Shown in pieces: positions 1-5,560 of a DNA stretch of 11,635 nt. A program made the translations under genes and the position numbers. The notes under the pieces are model-generated. The model was given only the letters and a program-made list of their open reading frames with translations. It had not been told where the DNA came from and ran no database searches. Source of the DNA: Clostridiales bacterium (GTDB lineage: Bacteria > Bacillota > Clostridia > Peptostreptococcales > BM714); contig PKTO01000090.1 in the NCBI GenBank assembly GCA_002869095.1, positions 1 to 11,635 of the forward strand. Reading direction: 5' to 3'. Every line of letters begins with the position of its first letter. Positions within the stretch are counted from its first letter, which is position 1.

Positions 1-2
1 AT

Positions 3-704
3 GAAAATCTGACGGGCATAATGGGCAGCAAAATCAAGATACATCTGGTGAAAAATTTCGAAAATGGCTCGGGAAGGATAGGAACATATGGAGTGGTAAA
101 GAATGCTTCAGCTTTTTTGATTGCTGTTTGTACAGACAGCCGGGATGCAATGCTTGATTTGGGTTATGTTTTTGAAAAGCTGGTTCTGTATCTCGAGTCC
201 ATAGGTTTGAGCACTTGTTGGCTGGGAGGCACATTCAAAAGCGGCGATGTAAAGGTCCCTGTCGGGAAAGGTGAATTTATACCCATAGTATCTCCTGTCG
301 GATATTCATCAAAAAGGAAGACTATTATCGACAGGACTTTCAGGAAGTTCGCCAAGTCCGACGAAAGGTTTGATTTCGACCAACTGTTTTTTTACAGGGA
401 CTTTGAAAACAGCCTGCCCCAAGGCAGTATGAGGAAAGACCTGGAATGCGTGAGGCTGGCGCCAAGCGCTTCAAACAAGCAACCATGGAGGGTTTTGGCA
501 ACAGAGGAAGGCGAGGCCCATTTCTATATAGAAAGGACTCCGAATTACGGCAAGGGAAGGCTTGGCTACGACATTCAAATGGTTGACATGGGTATAGCTC
601 TAAGCCATTACGAAATTTGCAGAGGCCGGGCGGAATTTTTCGAGGAAGAACCTGAAATTCCGAATTTGAATGAAAACATTTCGTATGTAATAAGCGTAAA
701 ATAG
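3..704 (+). CDS. TM1586-type nitroreductase-family protein, 5' end outside window
   Basis: The reading frame is open to the left edge (codons from base 3, no stop), so the gene starts before the window; the ATG at 21 lies inside it and has no good ribosome binding site. The visible 233 residues resemble the TM1586/putative nitroreductase group, a tandem arrangement of two nitroreductase half-folds that bind FMN. Family-like blocks are the central stretch GLSTCWLGGTF, and LAPSASNKQPW (about residues 152-162), typical of the FMN-binding segment, followed by GYDIQMVDMGIALSHYE. The missing N-terminus probably carries the usual Arg/Ser-rich FMN motif. The stop is TAG at 702-704. The next gene begins 30 bases later on the same strand, so the two may be co-transcribed. 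Substrate is unknown; these proteins are often annotated only as nitroreductase family. Confidence 0.8.
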   Translation, partial: ENLTGIMGSKIKIHLVKNFENGSGRIGTYGVVKNASAFLIAVCTDSRDAMLDLGYVFEKLVLYLESIGLSTCWLGGTFKSGDVKVPVGKGEFIPIVSPVGYSSKRKTIIDRTFRKFAKSDERFDFDQLFFYRDFENSLPQGSMRKDLECVRLAPSASNKQPWRVLATEEGEAHFYIERTPNYGKGRLGYDIQMVDMGIALSHYEICRGRAEFFEEEPEIPNLNENISYVISVK

Positions 705-734
705 ACTATGCAATTGAAATAGGGGGATAAGCGG

Positions 735-1511
735 ATGAAAAGAGTCGTAATGGCGTATTTCTCGCCGACACATACAACGCAGAAGGTGGTAAGGGCAATC
801 GCGGAAGGAACGGGGATTGGAGAAGTCGTTGAAGTCGATATGACATGTGGAGATTGCGGCGGTTTCGAGGCTGCCGAGGGAGATATTGTCATTCTGGGAG
901 GACCTGTCTACAGCAGCAGGATTCCATCTGCGGCAGCAGAAAGGCTGAGCAGGATAAAGGGAAAAGGACAGCCTGCGGTCTGCGTAGCTGTTTACGGAAA
1001 CAACAAGTTTGGAGATGCCCTTATTGAGCTCGCGGACATTGCGGAAAAATCGGGGTTGATTGCGGTTGCCGGTGCGGGATTCATAGGAGAACACTCGTAC
1101 GCAAACAACAAATGGCCCATAGCCATTGGCAGGCCCAATGAAGACGATATTGCATTGGCAAGGGCTTTCGGAAAGAATGTCATTGGCAAAATTGCAGGAG
1201 GCGATGAATGGAAGCTGGGTTTGAAAGCGCTTGCTTTGCCTGGCGAAATTCCAAATAAGCCTGCACCTAAAATGCCCTTTATGCAATCGGTGGCGACGGA
1301 AAGATGCATAGGGTGCGGAAAATGCATAGAGGCATGCCCGGCTGGCGCAATCGACGAGAAATTGCTTTGCGACGGGGACAAATGCATCAAGTGCTGCGCA
1401 TGCGTAAAGGCATGTCCCGAAAATGCCAGAGAATTGACCGACCCCATGATAGAAAAATTCTCCATTAAGCTGTCGAAAATGCCAGACAAGGATCCTGAAA
1501 CGTTTTTGTAA
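735..1511 (+). CDS. EFR1-type flavodoxin/2[4Fe-4S] ferredoxin fusion protein
   Basis: A 258-residue cytoplasmic redox protein. The N-terminus has a flavodoxin-like fold: beta strand VVMAYFS, then the FMN phosphate loop SPTHTTQ (10-16) and the second flavin-contact region LGGPVYSSRIP (54-64). The C-terminus carries two classical 4Fe-4S motifs with CxxCxxCxxxCP spacing: Cys191/194/197/201 and Cys217/220/223/227. This domain order is that of EFR1-family proteins (flavodoxin plus bacterial ferredoxin), thought to shuttle electrons between FMN and iron-sulfur clusters; partners are unknown. The start is supported by AGGGGG about 8 bases upstream. It lies just downstream of the nitroreductase-like gene, which could be a partner flavoenzyme (inference). 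A strong terminator follows at 1581. Confidence 0.88.
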   Translation: MKRVVMAYFSPTHTTQKVVRAIAEGTGIGEVVEVDMTCGDCGGFEAAEGDIVILGGPVYSSRIPSAAAERLSRIKGKGQPAVCVAVYGNNKFGDALIELADIAEKSGLIAVAGAGFIGEHSYANNKWPIAIGRPNEDDIALARAFGKNVIGKIAGGDEWKLGLKALALPGEIPNKPAPKMPFMQSVATERCIGCGKCIEACPAGAIDEKLLCDGDKCIKCCACVKACPENARELTDPMIEKFSIKLSKMPDKDPETFL

Positions 1512-1580
1512 GAAGAGCAAATGTGCAGCTTCTTTATAATTGGAATAAAAAATTCGGCAATTGGGTTTTAATATACAAGT

Positions 1581-1618
1581 AAAATCTCCGGCTGATTCAT
1601 TCAGTCGGAGATTTTTTT
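1581..1618. terminator. Rho-independent terminator, possibly bidirectional
   Basis: A 15-bp stem with one G-U wobble: left arm 1581-1595 (AAAATCTCCGGCTGA), loop TTCAT, right arm 1601-1615 (TCAGTCGGAGATTTT), followed by a run of T on the plus strand. It ends the EFR1 transcript. The A run on the left means it also has a short T run when read from the minus strand, where it could stop transcription of the nitroreductase ending at 1671. Confidence 0.9.
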
Positions 1619-1670
1619 ATTCTGCTTAGTGATGTTTAACTTAAATATACTTGTTTGCGGTCAGCTAGAG

Positions 1671-2324
1671 TTAAATTCTTTCGATAATTTCTTCCTTTGC
1701 AAGCCTGGATTTCGGCAATGAGGTATTGAAGTCTGTATCAGCATGATGACCCAAGGCAACAACTATTGCCGAGGAAAAGCCTTTTTCACGAAGCCCGAAC
1801 TCCTCGTCCAACACCTTCATGTCGAGGCCTTCCATGGGAAGTGCGTCTATTCCAAGATGAGCCAACCCGAGCAAAAAGTTGCCGAGATTAAGATATAGCT
1901 GCTTCTGCGCCCAGTGCTGAGAGTCCTTGTAGTCATACTTGTGCAGGTCGACAAATGTTTTTCGGCCCATATGGTTGTCGTTCTTCATTTGAGGCTCTGC
2001 AAACCTTCCATCAAGGTCTTCCTTTTCCAATACGTGTCTCAAGTATTCATCGGTGATCTCCGTTTTTGCTGCGAAAACCACAACAGCAGAGGAATTTAGA
2101 ACCTTTTGCTCATTAAAGCTGAAGAACCCCTGAGTGGCTTTTGAAATTCTTTTCTTGCCTTCTTCAGTGCTTGCCAACACAAAATGCCATGGCTGAACAT
2201 TGGTGGATGAAGGCGACAATTGAAGCAGGGTTTCGATTTTTTCCAAATCTTCTCCCGATATTTTTTTTATGGGGTCGAATTCCTTTGTAGAGTATCTTGT
2301 GTTTAGCGCTTTAATCAAATCCAT
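1671..2324 (-). CDS. nfsB: NfsB-like oxygen-insensitive NAD(P)H nitroreductase
   Basis: 217 residues, the same length as E. coli NfsB and clearly alignable to it from memory: N-terminal STKEFDPIKKIS, LQLSPSSTNVQPWHFVLAS (FMN-binding), DLDGRFAEPQ, QKQLYLNLGNFLLGLAHLGIDA and the C-terminal GHHADTDFNTSLPKSRL block. The family enzyme is an FMN homodimer reducing nitroaromatics, quinones and flavins with NAD(P)H. The start is supported by AAGGAG a few bases upstream on the minus strand. It is transcribed divergently from the Rrf2 regulator gene; its predicted promoter (TTGACA, 17-base spacer, TAAATT) is covered by two of the three inverted repeats in the intergenic region, so it is very likely controlled by that regulator. 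The resemblance to proteobacterial enzymes is unusually close for a clostridial gene and could reflect transfer. Confidence 0.93.
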   Translation of the reverse strand: MDLIKALNTRYSTKEFDPIKKISGEDLEKIETLLQLSPSSTNVQPWHFVLASTEEGKKRISKATQGFFSFNEQKVLNSSAVVVFAAKTEITDEYLRHVLEKEDLDGRFAEPQMKNDNHMGRKTFVDLHKYDYKDSQHWAQKQLYLNLGNFLLGLAHLGIDALPMEGLDMKVLDEEFGLREKGFSSAIVVALGHHADTDFNTSLPKSRLAKEEIIERI

Positions 2325-2352
2325 TTTTGTTCTCCTTTTTTATCATTGTAGT

Positions 2353-2369
2353 TTGCGGTACATCCGCAA
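2353..2369 (-). other. Small hairpin in the nfsB 5' leader
   Basis: Perfect 6-bp inverted repeat TTGCGG-N5-CCGCAA, between the predicted nfsB start site (about 2450) and the start codon at 2324. No T run follows in the direction of nfsB transcription, so it is not an obvious terminator. It could affect mRNA stability or be a protein-binding site. Confidence 0.4.
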
Positions 2370-2432
2370 CGGTTTTAAATTATAAATTAGGTTTTCTTCT
2401 CAATATTTTTTTGTTTCGATTGGCCGAATCGA

Positions 2433-2451
2433 TGTAACATTTATTGTTACA
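2433..2451. promoter_or_regulatory. Operator repeat 1 (probable Rrf2 site, at nfsB transcription start)
   Basis: Perfect inverted repeat TGTAACA-N5-TGTTACA. It lies immediately downstream of the predicted nfsB -10 box (2457-2462, minus strand) and so covers the expected transcription start of nfsB, a classical repressor position. Two imperfect copies with the same core TGTAA-N9-TTACA follow at 2475 and 2523. Right-hand flanks are also shared (TTACAACGATA in copies 1 and 2, TTACAACG in copy 3). Confidence 0.75.
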
Positions 2452-2456
2452 ACGAT

Positions 2457-2485
2457 AATTTACCACGCTTCAGTTGTAATGTCAA
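2457..2485 (-). promoter_or_regulatory. Predicted nfsB promoter
   Basis: On the minus strand a perfect -35 box TTGACA (2480-2485) is followed by a 17-base spacer and a -10-like TAAATT (2457-2462). Start of transcription would be near 2450, giving a leader of about 125 bases. Operator copy 2 overlaps the -35 box and copy 1 the start point. A second TATAAT lies closer to the gene (2379-2384, minus) but without a matching -35 box. Confidence 0.6.
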
Positions 2486-2493
2486 TAGTTACA
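2475..2493. promoter_or_regulatory. Operator repeat 2 (probable Rrf2 site, on nfsB -35 box)
   Basis: Inverted repeat with core TGTAA-N9-TTACA, extended to TTGTAA and TTACAA. It contains the nfsB -35 hexamer on the minus strand. Centre-to-centre distance to copy 1 is 42 bases (about four helical turns) and to copy 3 is 48 bases. Confidence 0.7.
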
Positions 2494-2522
2494 ACGATAT
2501 TTTTTAGTGCCGGGCGAATTAT

Positions 2523-2541
2523 TGTAACAATTGACGTTACA
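2523..2541. promoter_or_regulatory. Operator repeat 3 (probable Rrf2 site, on regulator promoter)
   Basis: TGTAACA-N5-CGTTACA, six of seven arm positions symmetric. It overlaps the TTGACG -35 box of the regulator gene itself, as expected for negative autoregulation. Confidence 0.7.
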
Positions 2542-2559
2542 ACGCGTATTTGCTACAAT
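2531..2559 (+). promoter_or_regulatory. Predicted promoter of the Rrf2 regulator gene
   Basis: TTGACG (2531-2536), 17-base spacer, TACAAT (2554-2559). The match is good, but transcription would begin at about 2566, almost on the ribosome binding site (GGAGGTG, 2566-2572). So either the mRNA has a very short leader or another promoter is used. Confidence 0.5.
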
Positions 2560-2577
2560 TGCAGTGGAGGTGAAGTC

Positions 2578-3003
2578 ATGAGAATAACATCCCGTTTCAC
2601 CATAGCCATACACACAATGCTGGTTATCGCGTGTTTTTCCGATGAGCGAAAAGTGACATCAAAGTTCATAGCAGGCAGCACGAATTCAAATCCGGTGGTC
2701 ATTCGAAGGCTGTTGGGGCAGTTGAAGGAGGCCGGTCTGGTTGAGGTAAAGAAGGGCGTGGGCGGCGCTTCTATCATAAAGCCGCTTAGGGACATAACTC
2801 TTCAAGATATTTTTGATGCGGTTGAGCCTGCGGATGAAAAAATTTTCGGCTTTCATGACAATCCGAATTGCGATTGCCCGGTAGGCAAAAATATCCATAC
2901 AATATTGGACGGGCATCTCTTGGACATAGAACAGGCTATGTACAATAAGATGCGGCAAATTAATCTACAGGAATTACTGGAGGAGACAAAACCCTATATG
3001 TAG
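2578..3003 (+). CDS. Rrf2-family transcriptional regulator (YwnA-like)
   Basis: 141 residues, the usual Rrf2 length. The winged helix-turn-helix spans about residues 5-70: ITSRFTIAIHTMLVIAC, the recognition region STNSNPVVIRRLLGQLKEAGLVEVKKG and wing GGASIIKPLRDITLQDIFDAVE. A dimerisation helix follows the family motif HDNPNCDCPVGKNIH (93-107). This resembles the YwnA-like branch rather than the three-cysteine iron-sulfur Rrf2 proteins (IscR, NsrR): only Cys98 and Cys100 lie in the sensor region, with Cys19 in the first helix. It could sense thiol- or quinone-reactive compounds or metal (inference). The start is chosen at the ATG 6 bases after GGAGGTG; an upstream in-frame extension crosses the operators and promoter and is unlikely. 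Divergence from nfsB and the three shared operators point to nfsB as its target. Confidence 0.9.
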   Translation: MRITSRFTIAIHTMLVIACFSDERKVTSKFIAGSTNSNPVVIRRLLGQLKEAGLVEVKKGVGGASIIKPLRDITLQDIFDAVEPADEKIFGFHDNPNCDCPVGKNIHTILDGHLLDIEQAMYNKMRQINLQELLEETKPYM

Positions 3004-3012
3004 AATCGGATT

Positions 3013-3042
3013 ATCATTTAATGTATGATGAAGTTTTTTTTT
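3013..3042 (+). terminator. Weak possible terminator after the Rrf2 gene
   Basis: A short A/T-rich inverted repeat (ATCAT/ATGAT, 3013-3029) is followed after four bases by nine T residues (3034-3042). The stem is weak, so this may only attenuate transcription into the next gene. Confidence 0.35.
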
Positions 3043-3079
3043 AATGAATTGATGTTTGTACAATGAAAGGAGAATCGAC

Positions 3080-3283
3080 ATGCATTTGTTTTGGGGAGCG
3101 TTAATGGTTGCCATAGGGTTTTTTCTGTTTATTTGCGCGACGCTTAAAAGCGAGCTTCGCATATATCAGCTCTTGGTCGCCCGTTCGAGGATAATGTGGA
3201 AGGATAAGGTGTATGTATCGCACAAGGTGGCGGGCATACTGATAATTACTATGGGACTTCTTATGGCACTGGAGCTTTTATAA
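3080..3283 (+). CDS. Small two-helix membrane protein of unknown function
   Basis: 67 residues with two hydrophobic helices: about residues 3-20 (FWGALMVAIGFFLFICA) and 50-67 (VAGILIITMGLLMALELL). They are separated by a basic, polar loop that includes SELRIYQLLVARSRIMWKDKVYVSHK. By the positive-inside rule the loop should be cytoplasmic, with both ends outside. The ATG at 3080 is preceded by AAAGGAGA at about 7 bases; an in-frame TTG at 3056 has no such signal. I recognise no family. It sits between the Rrf2 gene and a cyclase-family gene on the same strand. Confidence 0.7.
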   Translation: MHLFWGALMVAIGFFLFICATLKSELRIYQLLVARSRIMWKDKVYVSHKVAGILIITMGLLMALELL

Positions 3284-3346
3284 GGCAAGTCCCGATTTAA
3301 AATGGAATATTGAAGAAATTGAAGCAGAATGGAAAAGGATTGGGGG

Positions 3347-3916
3347 ATGGCGATGTTCATAGATCTGACGCTGAAAGTTACTCCGGAGATGGTTGAAAAA
3401 GCCCAAGGGAATTCAAATAAGGCATTGGCAGGGCATATTGGAACACATTTCGATGTTATGGACAAAGAGTTTCCGCTGGATTATTTTGAGAGAGACGGGA
3501 TTGTTTTTGACGTGATAGAAGTTATGGATAGGGAAATTTGCTCAAGTGATATAGATTTGGACATGGTTGAAAATGGCATGTTCGTCGCTTTTCATACAGG
3601 TTTTGTCGATAAAGTTGGATATGGAGGAAAGAAATACTTTTCAGAGCATCCCCAATTGTCCGTTTCATTGATAGAGGCTCTTGTTGAGAAAGGGATTTCT
3701 ATAATTGGAATCGATTTTGCGGGCGTGCGAAGAGGCAAGGAACACACGTCCAAGGATCAGTATTGCGCCGACAGAGGGGTTTTCATAGTGGAAAATTTAT
3801 GCAACATGGGGGCGGTTCTCGGCGGTAGACCCTACAGCCGATTCGCTGCCAATACTTACCCTGTGAAGTACACGGGCATGACAGGTCTTCCGTGCAGGGT
3901 CGCGGCGAAAATATAG
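3347..3916 (+). CDS. Short cyclase / kynurenine-formamidase-family protein
   Basis: About 189 residues. The family signature HxGTHxD is present as HIGTHFD (30-36), which supplies metal ligands in cyclase/kynurenine formamidase proteins (PF04199). The N-terminal FIDLTLKVTPEM and middle IDFAGVRRGKEH also fit the fold. The usual continuation PxH after the motif is replaced by VMDKEFP, so one common metal ligand is absent, and the protein is shorter than typical kynurenine formamidases (about 205-210 residues). It may hydrolyse another small amide or lactone, or have altered metal binding. The start at 3347 is favoured by AAAGGA 7 bases upstream; ATG 3329 and 3353 are alternatives. No tryptophan-degradation genes lie nearby, so substrate cannot be inferred. 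Confidence 0.8.
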   Translation: MAMFIDLTLKVTPEMVEKAQGNSNKALAGHIGTHFDVMDKEFPLDYFERDGIVFDVIEVMDREICSSDIDLDMVENGMFVAFHTGFVDKVGYGGKKYFSEHPQLSVSLIEALVEKGISIIGIDFAGVRRGKEHTSKDQYCADRGVFIVENLCNMGAVLGGRPYSRFAANTYPVKYTGMTGLPCRVAAKI

Positions 3917-3924
3917 GATTTTTG

Positions 3925-4116
3925 AGTTCCGCTTTTGATATCATTGTCCTTAATAAGGATATAGTCTGTATCATATGTCGATATGGCGAATATGTTTATT
4001 TTTCTTTTAGTCAAAATACCGCTTATCGAAGCGAGAATACCCACCAAAGAAAAGTCGAGAGGGCCAAGTATCTTAAAATTTTACAATATTTCGCATTTTA
4101 CATATGCAGGCACATT
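3925..4116 (-). pseudogene. Decayed ACT-domain protein gene (C-terminal part)
   Basis: On the minus strand one frame reads ILGPLDFSLVGILASIS followed by GILTKRKINIF, AISTYDTDYILIK (core 3946-4065). This is the highly characteristic C-terminal ACT domain of a widespread small ACT-domain family whose members usually have about 130 residues. Upstream in the same frame NVPAYVKCEIL is also family-like, but a TAA at 4081-4083 interrupts the frame where the family normally has a GW-containing turn. After KDNDIKSG the frame must shift to continue plausibly (KAELKNPIF), and the N-terminal half is not found. There is no start codon or ribosome binding site. I call it a pseudogene remnant. It lies convergent to and abutting the cyclase-family gene. 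Confidence 0.75.
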
Positions 4117-4118
4117 TT

Positions 4119-4196
4119 TTCCAGGGCAAACAAGCGACAATTCCTATGGCCATTTCGTCCCCAATCTTGCCGCTTAGGGAGCGGACCGCGGATATT
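4119..4196 (-). pseudogene. Fragment resembling the C-terminus of a DUF853/HerA-like ATPase
   Basis: The minus strand encodes ISAVRSLSGKIGDEMAIGIV and ends near PWKK. This parallels the last residues of the intact ATPase gene at 6225-7661 (KSAVRSLSSKVGRDIARGLL ending FFKK). By hand, about 43 of 59 bases match without gaps between this segment and roughly 6247-6305, many differences being at third codon positions. It starts right after the stop codon of the rhodanese gene, in a different frame, and runs into the ACT remnant. It is either the scrap of a second ATPase copy or, less likely, a chance resemblance within the ACT pseudogene N-terminus. Confidence 0.5.
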
Positions 4197-4667
4197 CTAT
4201 TTTTCTACAGGGTATCCGGCATCGACACAGGCCTTGTAGTTGCCTTCAAGCCTGTAAACATTCTTGAAGCCTGCGTCGACAAGCTTTTGTGCGCCAAGTA
4301 TGGATGCACTGTCGACATGGCAGTAGACAAGATATGTTTTTTCCTTGTCCAAAGCCGGAATTGCCTCATCAAGGCTCCCGTCGCCCACGTAATAGTTGAT
4401 TGCCATGGGCAAATGGCCTTCGGCATATTTTGGGGACACATCAATGACAATCAAGTCATCGGTGGAATCCATAAGCGCTTTGGCTTCTTCTGGGGAAATA
4501 TCCACATAACCCTCTGTGATTTCAGTTTCTTCCATAGAGGCTTCTTCCATTTCGGTTTTCTCCATAGAAGCCTCTTCTTCTGGGGAAGTCGGCTCTTGGC
4601 CGCTGCACCCAGCAATCAAAACGATTGCCAAAACAAAAATTATCAAACTGATTGGTTTTCTTTTCAT
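4197..4667 (-). CDS. Rhodanese-like lipoprotein
   Basis: 156 residues. A lipoprotein signal peptide (basic MKRK, hydrophobic stretch, lipobox LIAGC) puts the mature N-terminus at Cys21, so the protein should be anchored on the outer face of the membrane. Residues 22-52 are an acidic linker with a tandem ten-residue repeat. The rhodanese domain covers about 55-154: DISPEEAKALM, IDVSPKYAEGHLPMAINY (family IDVR and EGHIPGA), catalytic loop YCHVDSAS with Cys116, and the end GFKNVYRLEGNYKACVDAGYPV. The loop lacks the Arg and Gly of classical CxxGxRS rhodaneses, and a normally aromatic position near the end is Cys147. It may bind persulfide sulfur or act as a thiol redox protein (inference). The start is supported by AAAGGAG. 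Confidence 0.88.
   Translation of the reverse strand: MKRKPISLIIFVLAIVLIAGCSGQEPTSPEEEASMEKTEMEEASMEETEITEGYVDISPEEAKALMDSTDDLIVIDVSPKYAEGHLPMAINYYVGDGSLDEAIPALDKEKTYLVYCHVDSASILGAQKLVDAGFKNVYRLEGNYKACVDAGYPVEK
4518..4577 (-). repeat. Two-unit tandem repeat in the lipoprotein linker
   Basis: Two adjacent 30-base units encode EEASMEKTEM and EEASMEETEI (residues 31-50) in the acidic spacer between lipid anchor and rhodanese domain. The high similarity suggests a recent in-frame duplication that lengthened the linker. Confidence 0.75.
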
Positions 4668-4906
4668 GATTTTTCTCCTTTCCCTTCGTTCGGAAAATGA
4701 AGGGCATCATATGAATAGCTGATCACAAAAGTTCTTAGCCGTATTATGATACCCGGGATTGCAAAAGGGAAACATTACGGACTGGGCAGGGAGAGCTTGA
4801 CAGGGATTAAAACTCGCAGAAACAAGAATGTTTCAGAAGCACAGGGAATTGTAAATTTGTGTATGGTTTCTTGCATGGAGGAAGATTGCAGTTAAGCTTT
4901 TAGAAT
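4668..4906. other. Intergenic region without recognisable gene
   Basis: Together with the promoter below, this forms the 321-base gap between the minus-strand rhodanese gene and the plus-strand transporter gene, so it should hold divergent promoters. I see no RNA gene, repeat or strong hairpin. The only open frame of any size (49 codons, 4746-4895) has no ribosome binding site and no recognisable similarity. Confidence 0.5.
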
Positions 4907-4936
4907 ATGACGATTTGTCCAATCGAATTGTATAAT
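4907..4936 (+). promoter_or_regulatory. Likely promoter of the DMT-family gene
   Basis: A perfect -10 box TATAAT (4931-4936) is preceded by an imperfect -35 box ATGACG (4907-4912) at 18 bases. It lies 52 bases before the chosen start codon of the transporter gene and supports that start over an in-frame upstream ATG at 4941. Confidence 0.5.
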
Positions 4937-4988
4937 GGGAATGGCCAAGCAAATCGCAAGTATTTCAAAAGAGAAAGGAACAACAAAA

Positions 4989-5417
4989 ATGTACTATCTG
5001 CCAATATTTATTATCGTCATGTCTAATGTGGCTTATCATCTAAGCGCAAAAAGTGTTCCAAAGGAGATGGACTCTCTCTTTTTCCTGTCGCTTCTCTACT
5101 TGGTAGCTGGATGCGTGTCTTTTGCAATTTTTATCCTTAAACCGGAATCGGGCCTTAGCAACGTGCATGCACAGATAAGGTACATAAACTGGGTGCCTTT
5201 TCTGTTTGCCTTTGGGATAATCGGTTTGGAGCTTGGCAATATCCTTATGTACCGAGTGGGATGGAATATGAGCGTGGGGTCGCTGGTTGCCAACATATTG
5301 CTTGGGATTGCGCTGATTGCAATAGGGTATTTCTTGTACAAGGAGAGCATAAGCATGAAGCAAATGGCGGGAATCGCTTTTTGCATGATTGGGCTTGTTC
5401 TTATAAACAGAAGCTGA
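4989..5417 (+). CDS. DMT/EamA-like membrane protein, half-size transporter
   Basis: 142 residues, almost all hydrophobic, with five predicted helices: about 1-18, 28-48, 68-92, 95-117 and 122-140. Length and pattern match a single EamA/DMT repeat (full-size EamA permeases have two repeats, ten helices), with the typical helix-loop end YFLYKES followed by a last helix ending LVLINRS. It would sit in the cytoplasmic membrane, probably as a dimer exporting or importing a small metabolite; substrate unknown. The start at 4989 follows AAAGGA (4974-4979) with 9-base spacing and lies downstream of the TATAAT promoter; the in-frame upstream start would overlap the promoter. Confidence 0.82.
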   Translation: MYYLPIFIIVMSNVAYHLSAKSVPKEMDSLFFLSLLYLVAGCVSFAIFILKPESGLSNVHAQIRYINWVPFLFAFGIIGLELGNILMYRVGWNMSVGSLVANILLGIALIAIGYFLYKESISMKQMAGIAFCMIGLVLINRS

Positions 5418-5560
5418 CAAGTGCCATGCCGGGAAAAGCGGATAAGCTGTTGTAGTTGCCAGACAGGCTTCTGAAACATTTATATGATGAAGGTGAACCG
5501 AAGGGATTCGCTTGAAGAGAAAATGCCGCATATGAAAAAAAATGGGGAGGACTTGTGGAA

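Noticed and set aside
600..1520. 306-codon open frame on the minus strand opposite the EFR1 gene
   Set aside because: No ribosome binding site and no recognisable motif; the plus-strand frame has two perfect ferredoxin motifs. It is an antisense artefact.
3892..4239. 115-codon plus-strand frame across the remnants
   Set aside because: It begins inside the cyclase gene without a ribosome binding site; the minus strand carries the recognisable ACT sequence.
4746..4895. 49-codon frame in the gap before the DMT-family gene
   Set aside because: No Shine-Dalgarno sequence, no similarity I recognise, and composition like noncoding sequence.
5040..5531. 163-codon minus-strand frame opposite the DMT-family gene
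   Set aside because: The plus strand encodes clear transmembrane helices; the antisense product is rich in His and Tyr with no start signal.
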